Below the pieces are notes generated by a model. The model was not told the DNA's origin, searched no databases, and worked only from the letters and a program-made list of their open reading frames with translations. From positions 198,570 through 262,569 of the forward strand of contig VWZS01005932.1 of NCBI GenBank assembly GCA_013397075.1: a stretch of DNA of 64,000 bases. The letters are read 5' to 3'. The number at the start of each line of letters is the position of its first letter. Position 1 is the first letter of the stretch. The DNA comes from Rhabdornis inornatus. Lineage: Eukaryota > Chordata > Aves > Passeriformes > Rhabdornithidae. The translations under genes and the position numbers were made by a program. Positions 10,301-22,122 of this stretch are shown in pieces.

Positions 10301-11624
10301 TCGGCGACTACTACTCCTGTGCCCGGCTGGCAGGAGCGCCGCCGCCGCCCGTGCACGCCATTAACAGGTACAGCCGGCTGATCGCCCTCCGTGGTACCTC
10401 CCTGCACCGCGGCATCCCTGGAGACCGGGCAGGGATGCTGCGGGAGAGTGGGACGGGCACCAGCCCGACCGTGCTGTTCCCCAGGGGCATTTTCATCGAG
10501 GGCATCTCCTGCATCATCGCGGGGCTCCTGGGAACCGGCAATGGCTCCACATCCTCCAGCCCCAACATCGGCGTCCTGGGCATCACCAAGGTACCGGGGC
10601 CGGGGAGGGGTCCCGGCTCGGCCGGGGGGCACGGGCACCGTCACCCGCTGCCGGTGTCTCTGCGCAGGTGGGCAGCAGGAGGGTGATCCAGTACGGCGCC
10701 GGGATCATGCTCCTGCTGGGCACCATCGGCAAATTCACGGCGCTCTTCGCCTCCCTGCCCGACCCCGTGCTGGGCGGGATGTTCTGCACTTTGTTCGGTA
10801 ACTGCCTCCCCAGACCCGCGAGCCCAGGGGTGCAGGGCGGGTTTGGGGGGAATGGGGGCTCCTGGCAGCCCCCCATGCCCAGCCCAGCGCGGGCACCTCC
10901 GCCTGCATCCCGCGTCTCTGCCGGCAGGAATGATCACGGCCGTCGGCCTCTCCAACCTGCAGTTCGTCGACATGAACTCCTCCCGAAACCTCTTCGTGCT
11001 GGGCTTTGCCATGTTTTTCGGGCTGACGCTGCCAAACTACCTGGATTCCCACCCCGGGGCCATTAACACAGGTACTGCCCGCCACGGAGAGCCGCAATTT
11101 GGGGAGTTTGGGGAGGCAGGAGGGCAGATCTGCCCCACTCCAGGGGAAAATCCGGCTGCTCACAGCATCCCCGCAGGTGTCCCCGAGCTGGACCAGATCC
11201 TGACGGTGCTGCTGACGACGGAGATGTTCGTCGGGGGGACCATCGCCTTCATCCTGGACAACACCATCCCCGGTAAGTGCAGCACACGGGGACGGGGAGG
11301 CAGCGGCGCTGCGGGAGATTCCTGTGGGTTTAGAGGGGATGGCAGGGCCGGGGGGTGACAGCGGACATCCCCGCAGGGACGCGGGAGGAGCGAGGGCTGG
11401 TGCAGTGGAAGGCAGGAGCGCATTCGGACAGCTCGAGCAGCCCCAGCCTGAGGAGCTACGACTTCCCCTGGGGCATGGGCGCGGTGCGGAGGAGCCGCTG
11501 GCTGAGAGCCGTGCCCATCTGCCCGGTGTTCACCGGGTTCCGAGCCCGGGCCAGCGCCAGGGGCACGGCGGCCGCAGAGGGCACGGAGGGCGCGGACGGG
11601 GGCTCGGTGTGCACCAAGGTCTGA
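7357..11624 (+). CDS. SLC23A1: SLC23A1 (SVCT1), sodium-dependent vitamin C transporter
   Basis: Imports L-ascorbate with sodium at the apical membrane of gut and kidney epithelium; NAT/NCS2 family. Fifteen coding exons: 7357-7392, 7870-7941, 8129-8233, 8323-8480, (8554 plus) 8968-9051, 9127-9194, 9423-9604, 9705-9825, 9928-10084, 10220-10367, 10485-10590, 10668-10797, 10928-11071, 11177-11272, 11377-11624. Phases agree throughout, giving about 619 residues (human 598). The match to human is close along the whole length: [21 protein letters not shown] region, NWS and NTS glycosylation sites in an outer loop, GIIESIGDYY, the SSSPNIGVLGITKV substrate motif, and C-terminal SVCTKV. The first two exons are less certain. 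A contig (8556-8966) is inserted wrongly between exons 4 and 5; about four bases of exon 5 are lost at the N. Confidence 0.95.
8556..8966 (+). other. Misplaced contig duplicating SLC23A1 intron 6 and part of exon 7
   Basis: Single Ns at 8555 and 8967 bound this piece. Its last 56 bases (8911-8966) repeat exon 7 (9423-9478) exactly. The bases before them repeat the 3' end of intron 6. It interrupts exon 5, whose acceptor and first base lie at 8553-8554 and whose body begins at 8968. It is an assembly artefact, not a duplicated exon. Confidence 0.9.
9200..9360. repeat. Intronic short tandem repeats (CCACCGCAATG / CCACCGCCCTG)
   Basis: SLC23A1 intron 6 consists largely of 11-12-bp units such as ccaccgcaatg, ccaccgccctg and ccactaccctg. 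A longer version occupies 8556-8845 in the misplaced contig, so the true array is probably longer than either copy shown. The repeat probably caused the assembly break. Confidence 0.85.
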
Positions 11625-12045
11625 GCCAGGGGAGGGTCCCCGGAGGTGCCGCCCCAGCGCCGGAGGAGCCGAGCCGAGCTCCCGGGGGGCTCTCGGGGCT
11701 CGGGAGCGCCCAGCAAAGCCAAAGCCAAGGCTGCGGGGCTGGGGAAACGCAACGCTGCTCTTGGGGGACGCCCCGAGCTCCGGGCTATAGCCACGCCGTG
11801 CCATGCTCCACCTGAAGCTTTAGCTGGCTGAGACTCACAGCCAGCCCGTCAGCCACATCGGAGGCAGCCAGAGCCCCGGGGCCACCAACTCCCACCCGGG
11901 GCCACGGATTTTGACGCTGTGCCCTCGGCTCCGGCGCGGTGACCCAGCGGCTGGCACGGGCTCTGCGTGGGGCAGTGTCCAGACCAGCGTTAGGAAGCCT
12001 AATTTAAGGTGATACATTAAAAAAGATAAAATATTCAAGAGCACG
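11625..12045 (+). other. SLC23A1: SLC23A1 3' untranslated region
   Basis: Non-coding sequence after the stop at 11622-11624. An ATTAAA at 12016-12021, followed by an A-rich stretch, is the likely poly(A) signal. Confidence 0.55.
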
Positions 12046-12770
12046 CGCCCGCAGTGTCTCTGCTGCCGTTCCCTTGTCCTTTGTGCTCCTTTACCCGTGC
12101 TCCTCCCGGGACACGCTGGATTCCTTCCAGGTGGGCTCTGCCTGAACCCTGCGGGGGAGGCAGCTCAGCAAACCCTCCCTGCTCCGGGAGCTCTGAGCGC
12201 TGGCTCTGTGCTGGTGACACTGCCCCGTGTCATCGGGGTGCTCTCAGATACCGGCACAGAGGTGGCTGATCCACCAGGCAGCAGGGTCAGGCCAGTCCTA
12301 GGCCTGGATTTAGCACCAAAGTTGAGCTGAGGCTGTATTGCACAAGCCTGTCACAGTGACACTGCCACACGCTCACTCCCCAGCCTGAGCAGGGAGAGAA
12401 ATGAGAAAATCTGTTAGAAAATGTGGGGAAAAAAACTCACCACAACTTAAAATAAACCCCAAGGGATGCAAATACAACCAGTCCCCACCTCCCACGAGCA
12501 GCAGCCAGGCTCTGAGCCCCCTCTTTGGCTGCTGTCCTGGTGCTGGGGCTGTCACAGTGTGTGACACCTCCCCGGCCAGCTGGGTCCCCTCGCATTTCCT
12601 TGTCCCCCCAGCCCACCCAGCACCCAGCTGGGGCTGGAGCAGGACTGAGAGGAAGCCTGGGGGCAGTGCCAGTGCTGCTCAGCCCTGGGTGCCACCAGCT
12701 CTGCTGCAGTCACAGCCCAAAGCCAGCAAGGACAGTGGCAATTCCTCCTCAGAGAACATCCCACAGGGCT
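12046..12770. other. Intergenic spacer between convergent SLC23A1 and PAIP2
   Basis: No open frame here resembles a known protein, and I see no splice-linked exons. The sequence is moderately GC-rich with no clear repeat until the minisatellite at about 12,773. Confidence 0.5.
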
Positions 12771-12772
12771 GT

Positions 12773-13092
12773 GGGATGCAGGAGAGGGATGAACCCAGCA
12801 CCAGGAGAGCAGCCACAGCCAGGCTGGAGTGCAGGAGAGGGATGAACCCAGCACCAGGAGAGCAGCCATGGCCAGGCTGGGATGCAGGAGAGGGATGAAC
12901 CCAGAGCCAGGAGAGCAGCCATGGTCAGGCTGGAGTGCAGGAGATGGATGAACCCAGAGCCAGGAGAGCAGCCATGGCCAGGCTGGGATGCAGGAGAGGG
13001 ATGAACCCAGAGCCAGGAGAGCAGCCATGGCCAGGCTGGAGTGCAGGAGATGGATGAACCCAGAGCCAGGAGAGCAGCCATGGCCAGGCTGG
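12773..13092. repeat. 53-bp minisatellite, six copies
   Basis: The phrase gcaggagagggatgaaccca recurs at 12778, 12831, 12884, 12937, 12990 and 13043, exactly 53 bases apart. Units differ by a few substitutions (gcaccagg or agccagg; cacagcc or catggcc; gagagg or gagatgg). The period is not a multiple of three and no gene is supported. Confidence 0.95.
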
Positions 13093-13719
13093 CACTCCAC
13101 ACGCTGGCTCCTAGCTGCTGCACTCAGCTGCCACCAGCCTGGGGTGATGGTGGCCAGGCCAAAGCCCCAGGACAAACTGCAGCCAGGCAGGACTGGCTGG
13201 CGCAACTCCCACTGCAGACAGAAATCAGCTCTGTGTTACCTGCCGATCTTTTTCTTCAGGTGCTCGAGTCTAAACTCTCCCCATGTCAGTGGAAATCCTG
13301 GAGGGGTTTTCCAGCTCCCTGCAGGGGGAGGAGCTGAAATAACACTTTTTATCACTTCGCAGAGCAGCAGCAGCAGGGGTTGGTGCAGCTGAGCTCCCCC
13401 AGCAGGGAGAGGATCCTCCCGGAGCACAGCGAGCTGCAGGGAAGGGCAGCACCTCACCCTGCCTGTCCTGCAGAGCCCCTCTGGTTTAATCCAGGCTTAA
13501 AAAGGAGATATTAACAGCCAGGCCAGAGTTTGATCCTTGTGGGTCCAGCTCAGGATATTCCATGAAGTGAGAGTGGATGGGACTGCAGAAGCTCCAGCTC
13601 TGGGGCTCCCGTGCCAAGCACCAGGCAGCAGCTCCTGAGAGCCCTCAGCTGCTGCCAGCAGGACCAGGCTGGGAACAGGCACAGGGAAAATGATGGGAGA
13701 GCACAGAGTGTGAGGAGAG

Positions 13720-13830
13720 GAATAAATTCCCATCCCTGGAATGGATGGACAGGGCTTGGAGCAGCCTGGGACAGCGGAAGGTGTCCCTGACCATGGAGCT
13801 GGAACTCTCAAGTCTCTTCCAACCCAGATT
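13720..13830 (+). mobile_element. CR1 LINE 3' fragment
   Basis: The sequence reads ttcccatccctggaatggatgg, then acagggcttggagcagcctgg, then ggaaggtgtccctgaccatgg, and ends tcttccaacccagattccatga. This matches the well-known 3' tail of avian CR1 elements in the plus orientation. The 5' side of the element is truncated. Confidence 0.85.
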
Positions 13831-13950
13831 CCATGAAGAGTCCAGCCTCAGCCAGGATCCATCAGGTTCCCTGTTCTCCACACGCTGCCAGGTGAGTTCC
13901 CCTGCCAGATGCCCAGTTATGAGACAGCCACCACATCAGTTCTACTATTA

Positions 13951-14975
13951 TTTATTTTTTTAAATATTTTTGAAAAAATATAATTTTTTTACAATATTTT
14001 CAACTTAAACACTATTCACACTGAACACGTATGGCAGCTTAACCTACCCAAATATGAAGTTTAAGAAGCCAAAACTGTTCTAGCTTTATTAAAAGAAGAA
14101 AAAAAAAAAAACCAACCAAAAAACCAAAAAGTTGTTGTGCTGTAGACTATTGTGTAGTGATGATTAAACAAAGCAAGGGAAAAGCACCACTCAAATCACT
14201 AATGCTGGGGCTTGCCTGGTTAAATCCAGCTGTGGGAAGTGGGATGCTAAGGGTTCCATAGGCAGTGCTATGTAGGGCAGCTGTTCTTGGCAGGAACTGT
14301 GCTGGATCTCACAGCTCCCTGAGCAGCAGGGCAGGGAAGGTTTCTAACATGACCACACACTGCAAAGGACAGGGAACTGCTTCTCCCAATTGCCTGCATG
14401 TTAGTTCAGGAGCTGAGATCTACGACTCTGTACAGGTCTGTGAGATTTGGGTTAAGCTCACGCTGCTCCCCAAGATCATGATGTTTTGTAAGGGGGGAAA
14501 TTAACATTAGTAACAACACTGATACCTCAAAGGAAAGTTAGCTAATTTGCATAACAATCAGATCTCCTCACTTTCACCTGGAAGTTAAGGCATTATCAGG
14601 TGCAAGCTAGCACCAGTTAACACATCTTTAGTTAAAAACAGACCATTCACCGCAAATTCCAAGTCCTGTTTAAAAAGTCAGAGTCTGCAGAAGGTTTTAT
14701 TAACGCGGTACTTTGTCTCAACTTGACTGGTGCTTCTTACCTCACTGCCTCCTTCGCACAGAGCCAGGGCCCAATTATGTTTCCATTAAACTTTTGACAG
14801 ATTTACTTAATAACAGTCTCAGCACTTTTATTGAGCATGCAAGACTAACAAAACTTTGGCAATGCATAAGTGTAACACAGTGACAAGAAGAGAGAGCTTT
14901 TACAATTAAATCTTCTAATACTGGCTTCACAGTGTGGAAATTGTGCTACATCCACCAAAAGAGGGCCCAGTCTAC
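13951..14975 (-). other. PAIP2: PAIP2 3' untranslated region
   Basis: About 1 kb of AT-rich sequence follows the PAIP2 stop on the minus strand. Reverse-strand AATAAA signals occur at 14827-14832, 14696-14701 and 13951-13956. The last lies in a very AT-rich tract and is the likely distal site, so alternative polyadenylation is possible. The boundary is inferred. Confidence 0.5.
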
Positions 14976-17900
14976 TCAAATGTTTAAGTACTTCACCCCA
15001 GGAACAAACTCCTTTGCGTTTGGATTCAGATTACTCTTGACCTGAGGAAGGGAAGAACAGAAATCGAGGTGAATCGTTATTTTCAGCTTCCATTTTCAAG
15101 CTGAAGACAATCAGAGGCAAAGGTTTATGGATTAAAGTAACAATCAGGTGTGCAACAGGCTTCTCACACTTAGCAGCAGTCTGTAATTCCCAGAAAAGCC
15201 CATTCCTCTGTGCTACCCCCTGAGTTATCCAACCTTCCTCAGCTCCACCTGGAGCTTCAGCTGGATGAGGGCTCAGGGAATAAGCAGCAAACCACAGGCA
15301 TGCACCAAACACAGCAGCTTCCCCTCATGCTGAAATAGCCTTTTCTCAAGTTGAGCTGTTAAAACATGCCATGAGGTTTCTAAATTTTGCTTATTTAAGC
15401 AAGAGGTGACTTGTTCCAGGAACTTCAGCCACTTCTGGGAATTTTCATGTGTATGAGCACTGTATTCATTTTTTACATGTCCCCCCTTGGCAAGCTGCTG
15501 CTCCACATCCTGCAGTTCAAGGTGGGCACCAGCACCTTCCAAAGGAGCTCTTTATCACAAAGAAATGGAGGATTAGGCTTTTCTGATCTTCACTGGGGCT
15601 GAAACTGCTGCCTGCAGCTGCTTCACCTTGGAAAAAGGTCTGCATCTGAATCTCAGAGCAGCTGTGTGACAGGATGGTGTGGGGTCTGTGCTCTGGATTC
15701 TCTGAGGGAAAATAAGCACACGCTGCCCTTTCCTTGGAGCTGAGTTCTGCACACAAGTCAGATGGCAAAAAGAGGGAAATAATCACAGCCTGGCTGCTTT
15801 CCCCTTCCCTAGAATTGCTACAGGGATCTGCTGTGGTTCTCCCAGTCCCAACCAGACCCTGGCACAGGGCTCAGACCAGCCCAACATCAGTGCTGACAGA
15901 TCCCAGTGACCCTTTTGCAGCCCCAGCTGCACTCAGTGCCCTTCTTTCACAACATCCCACCCACTCCTGGAGCTGTGCCACGGACTGGGAAAGGCTCCAT
16001 GTGGGTATGAAGAAAGCCACCAAATAGGTCACATCCCATGAGGACACATCCTTCCCTGCACAGCCAGGCAGGGTTTAACAAGGAAAGGACTTTCTCTTGC
16101 CATAAGCAGCAGTAAGCCTTGCACAGAGACTCGAGCTTTAAAAACAGGATGAGAACTGAGCTTACCACCAGATCCTCCAGCGATGAGCTGTCACTGATAA
16201 CAAGGTCATTGAACTGGTCCTGGATTTGATCCATTGTTTGTGGGAGATCACGGGCTGGAATAAACCATTCGTGCTCCTCCTCCTCTTCCAGCATCTCCTG
16301 GAAACAGCGCTCGATAAATTCTTCTTCCCACAACTCCTCCTCGATCTGTGCAATGAAAACAAACTGCTTCAGCACCAGAGCTACTGTGAGCTCTGCTGTG
16401 GGGGTTTTATTCCCAGGTGTGTGCACCCAGCTGACCTTCCCAGCTCTCCAGCAGCACCCCAGGCCAGCACCATGGCCATGCAGCAGGAGGGACATCAGCG
16501 CTTTGTCCCAGGGACTGGGGCTGCAGCTGAAAGGGAGAGGCAGGAGAACCCCCCAGCCCCAGTTGCTTTGTTTGCAGCTTGTTATGACCTAAAGGAGAAG
16601 GAAAATGTAGGTCCTAAGCAAAAATTTCAGCTGTACCAACTAGTCTGGACTAAGCTCGCTGCAAGTATGAGGAAGGGAGCTGTGCCAACACACAGAGCCA
16701 GGAAACACTGCCCAGGAAAGTGTCCTGGGGGACTCCTGGGGAAAAAATAACCCCTGCCTGTCACCTGGAACAAGCAGCCTCTGCTGCTGGTGTGTGCTCA
16801 GCCACAGTGCTCTCCTTGGGAACCCCAAGCTGTCAGGAATGCAGCCCTGCTGTCCTGGGAGCAGGACAAACCAACCCATGCAGAACTGACACGCAGTGCA
16901 GAGATTAAAGCAGTTTTCCTTGGTTGTTCAGTAAACGAGCTTTGCAGGAAGTTCATCCCACAAATTTTCCATGTCCTGCATCAGAGTGTTTAAGAGTGGA
17001 AAGCAGGGAAACAGAAGCTGGTGTGAAGGACTTGCCCAGACACAAGGGAATGGAAAAATGATTCAGGACAGATTTAGAAGTTCACTCAGCTTCAGTGGAA
17101 GCTCGAACAAGTTTTCCCATCTATCCTTTGCTCTGAAATCAAACACCTCCTCCTCAATCCTGGAGTGGAAATTCAGCTACCACAAACACCAACTCAAAAC
17201 CATGAAGACCAGATTATCAGGACAGCTGTGCAATCTGGGTCTTTGCCCTTGGGGCAAACACACCCACGAGCTCACCTGGTGCTCTGGGGAACAGGGACTC
17301 ATCCCCACGTGCTCTGAGGCACCGCCCAGGCACTCCAGAGGCAGGGAAGGCTGAGTCAGTGATTCCCCAGAGCAGCACTCCAGCCTGGGTGGCAGCTCCA
17401 GGAGGCACTGCTTCCCTCCTGCTGTGGGCACACAGCCACAGGCTCCTGTTACACAGCTCCAGGGGCTTGGTTACAGGCCTGTACCCCTACAGGTGCCCCC
17501 ACGGCAGCCCCAGCAGCACTAAACAACATTTAATTACCCAAATAGCTGGAAATTAGGACTGCCTGTTTTTGTTTTCCAGCTCCAGTTTAACTTGCTCAGG
17601 CTCCCAGAGGGCTGTGTCTGCAGCAGCAGGTGACCAGGCTGCCCCAAGTGTTTGTCTGTCTGAGCATGACCCTCCTCCCCTCACACTCCCACTTTTCCTC
17701 TACTGACAATGGAATCTGTGCCTGAAAAATCATGGCACAGCTCAGTTCCTTCCCAGAGAACTACACCCCCGGTATGCTGACTGTGGGACAGTTCCCAAGG
17801 GGAAAAAGCCACCAAAACAATGCAGTGAGAGAAGAGAGAAGGGAGGTTTTGTGACTAAACCTGACTCTGAATGAGCTCAGTGCTGCTGGCACCCTGAGCA

Positions 17901-18635
17901 TCCCATGCTGGTGGCTCAGCACTCAGCACAGGCAGCAGCTATGGAGAGCACAGAGCAAGCTGGGAATGGTGCTGGGAATGGGAAAGGGGTGTGGAAAGAG
18001 GTGAGCTGCTCCCAGCCTCCAGAGCAGGAGACAAAAGGTTGACAGAGGAAGGTAAGGCTTCCTTCCCAGCTGATGGAGAAGGGAGCTGTAAGACTCAAGT
18101 ATTAAATGAGCAGCTCTGTCACCCAGCAGTGCTGCTGCCAGGGCAGGTGTGCAGCTGGAATTCCCCAGCTCAGCACTGGGACACTCAGCATGTCTGCACA
18201 TGAACACCTCCCAGGCCAGCCCTTCCCAAGTGCCACATAACTTCTGTCAACTCCCTTTTCTCCCCTCCCTCCTGCAGGAGAAGGAAATTAATGGATACAT
18301 TAGAATGTGCTGCACTTCCTGTATTTCCCACCAGGACTACAGAGGATCAGCATTTACTACCAGAGAAAGGGAGACCTGTTTGTTCCCCAGGACCACTCAG
18401 AGAGCTGATCTGAAACTTCTCCTCCAAAGAACTGTCAGTGGTGGACCCAGCTCTGCCCAAAGGACAGCTGGGCCACAGAAAGCAGGGGCTGACTTGCCTG
18501 CCTGTTGAACTCCTCCTCGTTCTCCATCCACATGTACTCAGCAAAGGGGTTGTCATCCTCGTGGGAGTGCCCGTTGATGATCACATCCTCGCCGATGATG
18601 CTGGGGCTGGTACTGCTGCGACTCGGGTCCTTCAT
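14976..18635 (-). CDS. PAIP2: PAIP2, poly(A)-binding protein-interacting protein 2
   Basis: Represses translation by displacing PABPC1 from poly(A) and competing with eIF4G. Three coding exons on the minus strand: 18635-18498 (46 codons), 16345-16166 (60) and 15041-14976 (21 plus stop), 127 residues as in human. The ATG has a good context (gcagccatga) and lies 23 bases inside its exon. Residues from about 22 to 75 form the acidic PAM1 region (NGHSHEDDNPFAEYMWMEN, then the WEEEFIERCFQEMLEEEEE run). The last exon encodes the PAM2 motif LNPNAKEFVPGV. It ends VKYLNI, whereas I recall human as VKYGNI. The first coding intron begins with GC, not GT (CAG|GCAAGT at 18497-18496). The other donor is GTAAGC. 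Divergence from the human protein is otherwise minimal. Confidence 0.97.
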
Positions 18636-18657
18636 GGCTGCCACGCCGATCCCAAAC

Positions 18658-21600
18658 CTGCAACTGAGGAGGGCAGTGATTAACACCTGCACATCCCTCA
18701 TCCCCTGCCTCTGCACGGGCCCAGCCCAAGGGAAGGGAGGCTGCACCTGCATTTGGAGGCTCCAGGCAGCCTCTGAGATCACAGCAAGGAACGGCATCAC
18801 AAGCACCATTCCCATTTTGTGTGGATTCCAGGGACAAATTAATTCCCCAAAGTAAACCTTGCAAAGCCAAGCACCACGGCCAACGAAAAGTGACAGGAAA
18901 AAACAGGAAGCGTAATTTCCAGTAGGAAAATATTTAAACATTCAAAAGGAGAATTTGTTTTCCAAAGCACTTTTAAGTGTTGTGTGTGATGGCACGAGCC
19001 AGGTTTCACAGCCCTCTCCTGCTGGGAAACCCTGCAGGGAGCAGAAACCACGAGGAACTGACCCTGCACAGGGCCACCTGGAAACCTGTGTGTTCTGAGG
19101 TGACACAGCACTGCTGCCCTCCCTGTGCCATGCCCAAATACACAGATCAACCCAGGAAAAGCCCAGTATTTGTTGGATACAAATACTGGTAGTATCAATT
19201 TTCTATAAACAGTATGCAAAGTGAGGCAATGTCTTCAAAAACCTGAGCAAAAAATCCATGACTCAAGTCAAATTTGATTGTTTTTCTCATGCTAAAATTC
19301 ACAATGAAAGTTGCAGCAGTGAGTGAAAATATTTTATTATCAAAACAACACTTCAGCCTGTTGTCTGCATATCAAAGAGTGACTTCTTTGGAGAGGAGGG
19401 TATCAAAATACAGCCTTGTTGTTACTAGAGTACAAAGGCTTATCACCCAGCACCTCCCATTTTCTCTTTGCATTCCAGTCGGTGCTGTTATCTACAGAAT
19501 TAATGCAAGTTTTGGTTCAAAACTCTTGATAACACCAGCTAAAAACCTGCCACATCTGAGTGACCAATGAAGAAAAGCACAAAGAAGAAGGAACCTGCCT
19601 GGCTTGCTCTGTCCCACGTTTTTCCAATCAAAGGCAAAGCCCAGCACGGAAGTCACTGCAGCTCCCTGGGAAGTGCCACAAATGGGAGCAGATCCTGAGT
19701 ATTCCACGAGGGAAAGCAGGTTTTTTTTGATGTTCTTTCAAAACAAACTTGCTGAGGATTACTGGCAGCATTTACATAAAACAGGGAAGGACGCTGGGTT
19801 TAACACCCCAATACAAGCTTGAAATTGCTTTAAGCCACTTCAGCTGTTCCCAAGCCAACACATGGGATGGAGTACAGGAATAAAGCCTAAAAAAACCTAA
19901 TTTCTTTTTTTTCCCCTCTTTTACTGGCATGTGTTTTCACCTTCTCTTCTGTGGAGCTAGTCTTGGTATTACTATTTTCCTGAGAGTAACGGCCTCAGCA
20001 GTGAGAAAGTCAGGCAGCTTCTACACAAAGGTGACTGTACCCAGACAAGTCCAGAATGGTAAAAATAATCAAAAAAAACCAACCCAAACCCAACAAACCA
20101 ACCCTACTCGTTTGTGTAAAAGCTTGCAAGGTTAATTTGTTGAATCATGGGCCAGCTTTCCCATGTCTGAAGCTTTCCCACTAGACAGGAGCTCCAGCTT
20201 TAGGAAGGAGGGAGGGAGGGAGAGAAGCCCAGCTCGGACCAAACCAGCTTTGTCCACCACTCCCAAAGATGATGGGGATGATCTTCAAGAAGGAGCCCGG
20301 CTCAGCCTGAATATTTTAACTTTATCTGATGCATCTCTCAGTCCATTCCTGCCTTTCCCACAGGGATACATTCCCACACTCACTGATCCTGCAGGAACAC
20401 TCAGGGAGCCCCAGGCTGCTCCCTCACTTGCAACACTCCTGGATTTAATTTTCTGCAGCTTCCAGCAGAACAAATAAACCATCCAGAACAAATAAACCTT
20501 CCCATTTCTCCACTTCAAGACACAGAGCAGGTTTCTGTGCTCACGTGTGGGGACAAGCTCAGTCTCGTTTCACCAGTACTGGGTAAAAGCTTTCCAGTCA
20601 GGGAATTCTGAGGGGGAGAGCCAAATGCCACTTCAGCCTTGCAAAAAGTCCCAATCTAAGCAGGAAACAAGCCCCAGTGCCAGGCTACACTGCTGCTGGG
20701 AATAAAAATAACTCATTTTCCATCTGGGAGTAGGTGGGAAACAGAGGAGCTCAAAGCTCCTCACTCCAGAAGAGGAAACGTAACATTGGCAGTGCTAAAG
20801 AACAGAAAACAGGGAGAATTCTGCCACGGTGACACACTGTGAGGTCCTGACCCAAGTTCCTCTGCGATTTTGGTGTGCAGTGGGGGTGGTGGAGCAAGCA
20901 CACTGCAAGTGCATAAGACACTAATAAAAATCAGATTTTTTATCTTAGGAATGAAGACAGAAATTAAAAATCCTGTAACAACGGTCTTTCAGTCAACTTT
21001 GTTTTCTGTATGCAGTGTGGAGCTTGTTACTCCAGAACATCACTAAGGCCCATTAATTCACCCATTTCCCTGAATTTTGCTGCAGTTACAGCCACGGAGA
21101 GCCCTTGACCGACCATCATTAAAATTCAGAGCTTTGTGACCGAAGAGCCTGCATTTAAAACCCAGTCACGAAAGAAGATTATCCACTGCCTTCTCCGGAG
21201 GTGAGGTCAGGTCTAATTCCATGCAGCAACCCCAGGTCCTTACCCGCCACAGGAAAAAAAGAGAATAATTAAGCATAAAAATAACGATATTTGCTTTAAG
21301 CACCCCAAAATAACACGGGAATGGTTTTAGTGGGAGCTGAAGATTAAAGGAAGGTGTTCTAGAGCAACTAGGGCAGGAGTCATGACTTGTTTATCAGCCG
21401 ATGATTCCTCCTGCGAGTCGGCAGCGCCGGCCCAGTTCCTCCTTATCTATGGAGATTAGCACACAGCTCTTATCAACGGAGCTGATTACAACCGTCTAAT
21501 AATTATACTCGCCTAATAAACAGATTTCTTAATCAAATTCACGCGGGACGCCAGCGCTATCTGATTTAAACGCTTCCAAGTGCTGCGCTGGAGGTTACCG

Positions 21601-22122
21601 AACGCAGCCGCCTCCCCCGCGCGGGGCTGGGCCGGGGGTTGTGGGAGCAGCGCCCGGCACGGACGGGGCCCCTCGGCGGCGGCCGGCCCCGCTGCGGGGC
21701 CGCGTTTCGGTAACAGCGGAGCGGTGCTGTCGGTAACCGCGGTGTCCGTAACCCCGGCCCCGCGCGGGCGGTAACGCCGCGGGGCCGCCTCCCCCCCGCC
21801 CCCGCTTNNNNNNNNNNNNNNNNNNNNNNNNNNNNNNNNNNNNNNNNNNNNNNNNNNNNNNNNNNNNNNNNNNNNNNNNNNNNNNNNNNNNNNNNNNNNN
21901 NNNNNNNNNNNNNNNNNNNNNNNNNNNNNNNNNNNNNNNNNNNNNNNNNNNNNNNNNNNNNNNNNNNNNNNNNNNNNNNNNNGCAGACAATACCGAGGGG
22001 CGGCCCCGCCGCGGGGGGTGGAGGCCGCGGCCCGGCACCGCCTCAGGGGAGGGGGCGGCGCCCTGGAGCCCCCCGCGGCGGTGCCGGCGGTGCGTGGCCG
22101 GGATCGCCCCCCTCGGCCTCTC
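18658..22122 (-). other. PAIP2: PAIP2 first intron (5'UTR intron)
   Basis: About 3.5 kb between the probable 5'UTR exon donor (22124-22123) and the acceptor at 18659-18658 (ttgcag). No coding exon is recognisable in it. A 175-base run of N (21808-21982) interrupts its GC-rich upstream end. Confidence 0.55.

Noticed and set aside
12773..13092. CRISPR-like array
   Set aside because: The repeats are contiguous with no unique spacers, and the genome is eukaryotic. It is a minisatellite.
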